In this document: in pieces, positions 14,300-18,056 of the stretch
How positions within the stretch are numbered: position 1 is the stretch's first letter
How the letters are laid out: each line of letters starts with the position of its first letter
NCBI GenBank assembly: GCA_011620465.1
Contig: WOZC01000039.1
Span: 1-18,056, forward strand
Direction: 5' to 3'
DNA from: Anaerolineaceae bacterium
Lineage (GTDB): Bacteria > Chloroflexota > Anaerolineae > Anaerolineales > Anaerolineaceae
DNA length: 18,056 nucleotides
Notes under the pieces: generated by a model
What the model saw: the letters and a program-made list of their open reading frames with translations, nothing else
Databases searched by the model: none
Told to the model about the DNA's origin: nothing
Position numbers and translations under genes: made by a program

Positions 14300-15433
14300 T
14301 CACTCACACCCATTTGCCAGGTGTTCTTCGTAAGTCACAGCAAAATTATGTGTCATGCTTCCGTCACATTTCGCCCGAAAGAAAAAGTAACCGGTCTGAT
14401 CAGGCGCAAATGCAGCCAGGATCGCTTCTCGCCCCGGATTACTGATAGCTCCTGGCGGCAATCCCTGCACCTGGTAGGTATTATAGTCGGATTCAACCCC
14501 TAAGTCAGCATAAGTCAGAGGTGATTTCCACCAGGTTTGCATCACCGGATCAAAACCAAGTGAATATTGGACCGTGGGATCCGTTTCCAGTCGCATGCCA
14601 ATTGCGAGACGATTGAAGAATACTGAAGCAATCGCGGGCATCTCCGAGCTTTCGAGTGTTTCCCGCTGGATGATCGAAGCTAAAATGATTAACTGATCGG
14701 TTGTGAGCGCAGAACTTTGGGCATTTAGGAGCGGAGTAGCTTCCTGGATCACAGATTTTGTACGGTTAATGGATTGCAAGACGAATTCTTCCAGCGAGAT
14801 CGTTGGTTTAAGGCTGTAAAAACCCGGATGCATATAACCCTCAAGCGATCTTAATGAAGGCAGGTTGACAACCTGCGCAATCGCAGGCGATGGAACCTTG
14901 GCAAAAGATAAGAACTGATCACCACCAAACCCTAAACCGATCTGATCGATCACAGCGGCAATCTCCTCCAACCGCCAACCAGGAAAAATCGTGAACTGGA
15001 TATCTCGGTTAAAACCTTCCGCGATAAAGCTGGCAATCTGGATTGCGTTCATACCGCTCGGAATAGTATAAGTTCCGGGACTTAGGGTGCGATCCTTGCC
15101 TTTATAGATCAATAAATCACATGTTCCGATTGCAGAGAAAACAAATTGCTCGGATTCCAATTTGTAACAGACATCGAGCGCACTGTCTGAGTTTGAGATC
15201 GTAAATTTTCGTTCTGACTGACCTGAGAATTCCACTGGTTTTTGCAGCCGATCAAGGTTTCTAAAAAGGCGGATGGAATAGCGCAGGTTGTTTAGCGTGT
15301 TCACATTACTGCCCGGAGCTCCCAATACCTGGCTGTCGCTATAGACAGCAAACATCATGAACAAGACCAAGCCGAGTGCCACCAGGAAGAAGATGACCAG
15401 CAAAAAAGGGAATTGTCTACGCTTGCTGGTCAA
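14300..15433 (-). CDS. mltG: Endolytic murein transglycosylase MltG
   Basis: MltG (YceG family) cuts nascent glycan strands and sets peptidoglycan chain length at the outer face of the membrane. The 377-residue protein has one N-terminal membrane anchor (about 9-30) after a basic start, a LysM-like region, then the YceG core: FPGWRLEEIA, LEGYMHPGFY (E198), ASIIQRET with the conserved E258, VFFNRLAIGMRLETDPTVQY, and YNTYQVQGLPPGAISNPG. In many relatives the segment reads SIVEKE; here the first glutamate is Q, but the second (E258) stays. The start is TTG at 15433, overlapping the ruvX stop and backed by GAGGTGA (15438-15444) five bases upstream. The operon pairing ruvX-mltG is common in bacteria. 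Confidence 0.95.
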   Translation of the reverse strand: MTSKRRQFPFLLVIFFLVALGLVLFMMFAVYSDSQVLGAPGSNVNTLNNLRYSIRLFRNLDRLQKPVEFSGQSERKFTISNSDSALDVCYKLESEQFVFSAIGTCDLLIYKGKDRTLSPGTYTIPSGMNAIQIASFIAEGFNRDIQFTIFPGWRLEEIAAVIDQIGLGFGGDQFLSFAKVPSPAIAQVVNLPSLRSLEGYMHPGFYSLKPTISLEEFVLQSINRTKSVIQEATPLLNAQSSALTTDQLIILASIIQRETLESSEMPAIASVFFNRLAIGMRLETDPTVQYSLGFDPVMQTWWKSPLTYADLGVESDYNTYQVQGLPPGAISNPGREAILAAFAPDQTGYFFFRAKCDGSMTHNFAVTYEEHLANGCE

Positions 15434-15873
15434 TCGTTCACCTCATCCAAGCCTCTGGTAATATGACTATCGAGATAATTTTGCAATATAATGGCTGCTG
15501 CCTGGTCGTCCATGGCACCCTTGCGTTTCTTTTTGCCTTCGCCGCGGTCGATTGAAGCCTGCATTGCTTGTTTCGTGGAGTGGGATTCATCCCAGGCAAT
15601 CACAGACAAATCCGTTTGACGCTGTAATTCTTCGACAAAACGGGTCACTGATCTTGCTCTTGGTCCCATATTACCGTCAGAATCCAGTGGTAATCCTACA
15701 ACGATCGACTGGCAGTTTTCCTCTATGGCGATCCTGGCAACGGTTTGGGCATCGGCAGCACGGGAAGTGTGCTTCACGATTTGCAGCGGACGCGCCAGCG
15801 AGCCAGCCGGGTCGCTGACAGCGACTCCGATCCTGGCGTTCCCATGGTCAATGCCCAAAAACTTCAATTGCAT
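15430..15873 (-). CDS. ruvX: RuvX/YqgF Holliday-junction-resolvase-fold protein
   Basis: YqgF proteins have an RNase H-like fold; members are named putative Holliday junction resolvases and also act in 16S rRNA 5'-end processing in Escherichia coli. The protein of about 147 residues has LGIDHGNARIGVAVSD at the N-terminus, VVGLPLDSDG with GPRARSV, the WDESHST motif, and DDQAAAIIL with the last acidic residue. All catalytic acids seem present. The start is uncertain: ATG 15873 is used here, but the only ribosome site (GGAG, 15874-15877) touches it. An in-frame TTG at 15867 has ideal spacing, and a TTG at 15879 is also open. It begins just after the tal-pgi stop and overlaps mltG by four bases, so it is surely co-transcribed. 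Confidence 0.93.
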   Translation of the reverse strand: MQLKFLGIDHGNARIGVAVSDPAGSLARPLQIVKHTSRAADAQTVARIAIEENCQSIVVGLPLDSDGNMGPRARSVTRFVEELQRQTDLSVIAWDESHSTKQAMQASIDRGEGKKKRKGAMDDQAAAIILQNYLDSHITRGLDEVND

Positions 15874-15880
15874 CTCCAAA

Positions 15881-18056
15881 TCATTTCAGATGGATACGAA
15901 CCACCCTCTTCTCTTTTTGCCGTAGCGCTTCAATGTCGCCCAAGGCCTGAGCGCGCTGTAAGGTGGCAAAACTCATGCCCTCTCCCGGAATTTCAAAGTC
16001 TATAGCGCTATCCTTGGTAAAGGTGATAAACAACCCTCCTGGCTGCCCGCCTTTCTGCAGTTGTCCAGTGGAATGTAAGAAGCGCGGTCCAAAACCAAGC
16101 GTCGTAGCTTTGTTGAATTGTTTGAGCAGATCAGTTCGCAAGCCTTGTAAAAAGACCTCATTTTCCGCAAGACGAGGTACAAATGCGTTGAGGGCGATAT
16201 ATCCGTTCGCTCCCACTGTTTTCCCGTAAGCTTTGAGGACTTCGTCCAAGTTGCTCGCTGCTGCCAATCCTGGTACTGATTCACCATATACGGCGACCTT
16301 GTCGTTTTCAAAAATTGGTTGCCCGTCAAAAAGACGACCTTTTTCCTGGTATTCCTTGATGACAGCTTTCGTGATCGTTTTGCTGAGCTGCACATTGGGT
16401 TGGTCAAAAGCGTTCACACTCAAGACAGCACAGGCAACAGCTGTGGCATATTCCCAACGATAAAATTCCTTCGCAAGTTGATAGGGATTCTTGATCGGGA
16501 TTTCTATCATTGGATAACCCTTGTCCTTAAGGATGGAGACAAGCTTACGCTTCTCTCCATCGACTGCCAGATAAACAAAGAGCCTATCAGTAGGATACTC
16601 AAGAGAGTCTAAAATGTTTTCACCTTCTATTGGCAGGATTCCCTTACCTTCTTTGCCGCTACTTTCTGCGATCAGTTGTTCCAACCAGGGGACAAGATAT
16701 GAAGCGTAACTTTCAGCGATAAAGGTTAGTTTATCCTTACCAGCTTTTGCGCCTTCACCGATTACCAGTCCGAGCAGCAGGTTAGGATTGGCAGCATAGG
16801 GAACAACGTCGAGCCCCTGATGTTCACTTTCCATCGCTTCTGCCAGGAACCGTTGCAGGTCTATTCCCATAACCGCGGCTGGAACCAACCCGAAATGAGT
16901 GAAGACCGAATATCGACCACCCACATCTGGGCGGGCATTGAAAACTCTCTTAAGTTTTTGTGATTTTGCCAGGTGCTGAAGAGAAGTGTCCGGGTCCGTA
17001 ACAGCGACAAAATTATCTCCGGGATTTTGTACTCCCAACTTTTCCAATTCAGACCAAAAATACTTTAATGCAGAGAGCGTCTCGCTCGTACCACCACTTT
17101 TACTCGAGACAATAAAAAGCGTTTTCGTCAGATCGATGCCTGTACATCGAAAAGCGATCTCTTCCGGGTTGGTGGTGTCGATGATTTGCAGCTTCAGCCC
17201 TTCACCTGGTTCAAGCGTGGTGGCGATTGCCTGGCTTATCACTTCAGGTGCAAGCGAAGAGCCGCCCATACCAAGAACAAAAGCGTCCGTAAAACCCTCG
17301 GTAATCAATTCATCATGGAATGCTTTCAGTTCAGGGATCAGGCTGAATTGCTGCGATGGTAAACCCAACCAGCCCAGTCGGTTGCGGATTTCTTCAAAAC
17401 CGCCCTCATCGTTCGTCCAAAAAATGGGGTCGTGCGCGTACATTCGGCTTACGCCTTCCTCAACCATCACATCCTTGAGAGCCCGCTGCACCTGGCTTGC
17501 CAATCCATTCAATCCCTGGATGAAATCGCTGCGTTTGTTTTCGATGATATCGAGCAGCGACAGGTGTGCTTGCTTAAATTTCTCCACGCCTTCATCTTCC
17601 AATTGTTGTGTGACTGCGGATAGATCGATTTCAAGCTTTTCCAGTAACTGCAGATAAGCCAGGGATTCTTTAAGATCATTCTCGATGGAAAGGCTCGTGC
17701 TGCCGTGATCAAGGAACGCCGCCAGGGTTTTCGGCGGAACGGTGTTAACGCTATGGGCTGCAACCAGTTGATCTACATAGAGCGTGTCAGAATAATTTGG
17801 ATTTTTAGTACCTGTAGATGCCCATAACGGTCTCTGTGACTTGGCTCCTTGTTGCTTTAATGCCAGGAAACGTTCACTCGAAAATTGCTCCAGGTACACC
17901 TGGTAAGCGAGTTTACCACTCGCAACCGCAATTTTGCCCCTGGCCTCTGCCGCTTCATGCGCAAGGTTGCTTGGTGAAGCGATCACAGCGTTCAGAAGCT
18001 GGTCGCCTGCTGTGTCGATCCGCGAAATGAAGAAGGATGCCACGCTTGATATATTG
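15881..18056 (-). CDS. Bifunctional transaldolase / glucose-6-phosphate isomerase, N-terminus outside window
   Basis: Only the last 724 residues are in the window; the frame stays open to the edge, and the GTG at 18043 is an internal valine. The visible N-terminal part begins with SSVASFFISRIDT, typical of the late barrel strands of bacterial transaldolase, and runs on through LWASTGTKNP to about 165 residues. The rest is a glucose-6-phosphate isomerase: FVLGMGGSSLAPEV, VSSKSGGTSET, PDVGGRYSVFTHFGLVPA, and the C-terminal FDQPNVQ segment and lysine-rich end. Such Tal-Pgi fusions occur in several bacteria, Chloroflexota among them, and join the pentose phosphate pathway to glycolysis by sharing fructose-6-phosphate. 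About 220 residues of transaldolase should lie beyond the edge. It is upstream of ruvX, mltG and ppgK on the same strand with gaps of a few bases or overlaps. Confidence 0.95.
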   Translation of the reverse strand, partial: NISSVASFFISRIDTAGDQLLNAVIASPSNLAHEAAEARGKIAVASGKLAYQVYLEQFSSERFLALKQQGAKSQRPLWASTGTKNPNYSDTLYVDQLVAAHSVNTVPPKTLAAFLDHGSTSLSIENDLKESLAYLQLLEKLEIDLSAVTQQLEDEGVEKFKQAHLSLLDIIENKRSDFIQGLNGLASQVQRALKDVMVEEGVSRMYAHDPIFWTNDEGGFEEIRNRLGWLGLPSQQFSLIPELKAFHDELITEGFTDAFVLGMGGSSLAPEVISQAIATTLEPGEGLKLQIIDTTNPEEIAFRCTGIDLTKTLFIVSSKSGGTSETLSALKYFWSELEKLGVQNPGDNFVAVTDPDTSLQHLAKSQKLKRVFNARPDVGGRYSVFTHFGLVPAAVMGIDLQRFLAEAMESEHQGLDVVPYAANPNLLLGLVIGEGAKAGKDKLTFIAESYASYLVPWLEQLIAESSGKEGKGILPIEGENILDSLEYPTDRLFVYLAVDGEKRKLVSILKDKGYPMIEIPIKNPYQLAKEFYRWEYATAVACAVLSVNAFDQPNVQLSKTITKAVIKEYQEKGRLFDGQPIFENDKVAVYGESVPGLAAASNLDEVLKAYGKTVGANGYIALNAFVPRLAENEVFLQGLRTDLLKQFNKATTLGFGPRFLHSTGQLQKGGQPGGLFITFTKDSAIDFEIPGEGMSFATLQRAQALGDIEALRQKEKRVVRIHLK

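Noticed and set aside
14290..14313. Longer N-terminus for the polyphosphate glucokinase
   Set aside because: It would start inside mltG without a ribosome site, whereas AAGGAGG sits just before ATG 14289 and the family begins with the phosphate loop at once.
14657..14674. Loss of the MltG catalytic glutamate (SIIQRET instead of SIVEKE)
   Set aside because: The second glutamate of the motif is kept (E258), and as far as I recall the first position is also Q in many actinobacterial relatives, so activity is probably intact.
16986..17657. Plus-strand open frame of 223 codons opposite the Tal-Pgi gene
   Set aside because: It lies wholly antisense to a well-supported enzyme, is rich in serine, and shows no domain or ribosome site; it is a shadow of the coding strand's codon bias.
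18041..18043. GTG at 18043 as the start of a 720-residue protein
   Set aside because: The frame stays open to the window edge and the preceding codons (N-I-S-S) continue the transaldolase motif, so this is an internal valine of a longer fusion.

Overview
The window is ordinary chromosomal DNA of a bacterium, most likely a member of the Chloroflexota (class Anaerolineae or close kin). This placement is inferred from gene content: a transaldolase fused to glucose-6-phosphate isomerase, a polyphosphate glucokinase of the ROK family, and the style of FtsH, EF-P and MltG. No 16S gene or other decisive marker is present. I see no mobile element, phage gene, CRISPR array or integration site.

Layout. 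Positions 1-660 hold a promoter and ribosome binding site for a gene just off the left edge, a minus-strand DgkA-type lipid kinase, and a plus-strand tRNA-Gly(CCC) closed by a bidirectional terminator. A minus-strand GNAT-family protein follows. Divergent from it runs efp, a small cysteine-rich unknown protein, then ftsH with its own promoter. ftsH runs head-on into the minus-strand pair yraN-miaA, and the stop codons overlap. Divergent again is a tight plus-strand operon: cinA-like, an amidohydrolase fused to a CYTH domain, glgA and malQ. It runs head-on into a minus-strand EamA transporter. The right end is a minus-strand operon read in the order tal-pgi (cut by the window edge), ruvX, mltG, ppgK, ending in a clear rho-independent terminator.

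How the genes work together. Two neighbouring operons deal with glucose and its polymers. GlgA and MalQ build and remodel alpha-1,4-glucan. PpgK phosphorylates free glucose (MalQ reactions can release it), probably with polyphosphate as donor. The Tal-Pgi fusion links glucose-6-phosphate to glycolysis and the pentose phosphate pathway. Mixed in are housekeeping functions: translation (EF-P, tRNA-Gly, MiaA), membrane protein quality control (FtsH), cell-wall synthesis (DgkA-type kinase, MltG) and RuvX/YqgF.

The most unusual item is the 664-residue protein at 7472-9466. Its N-terminal part is a complete methylthioadenosine/S-adenosylhomocysteine deaminase-type amidohydrolase. Its C-terminal part is a CYTH (triphosphate tunnel) domain with altered key residues. 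Next to it, the CinA-like protein carries a C-terminal deamidase domain that has lost its signature motif. The other points worth following are an EF-P with arginine at the tip of its functional loop and the unknown cysteine-rich protein encoded directly behind it. All calls are by eye from sequence; no database search was run.
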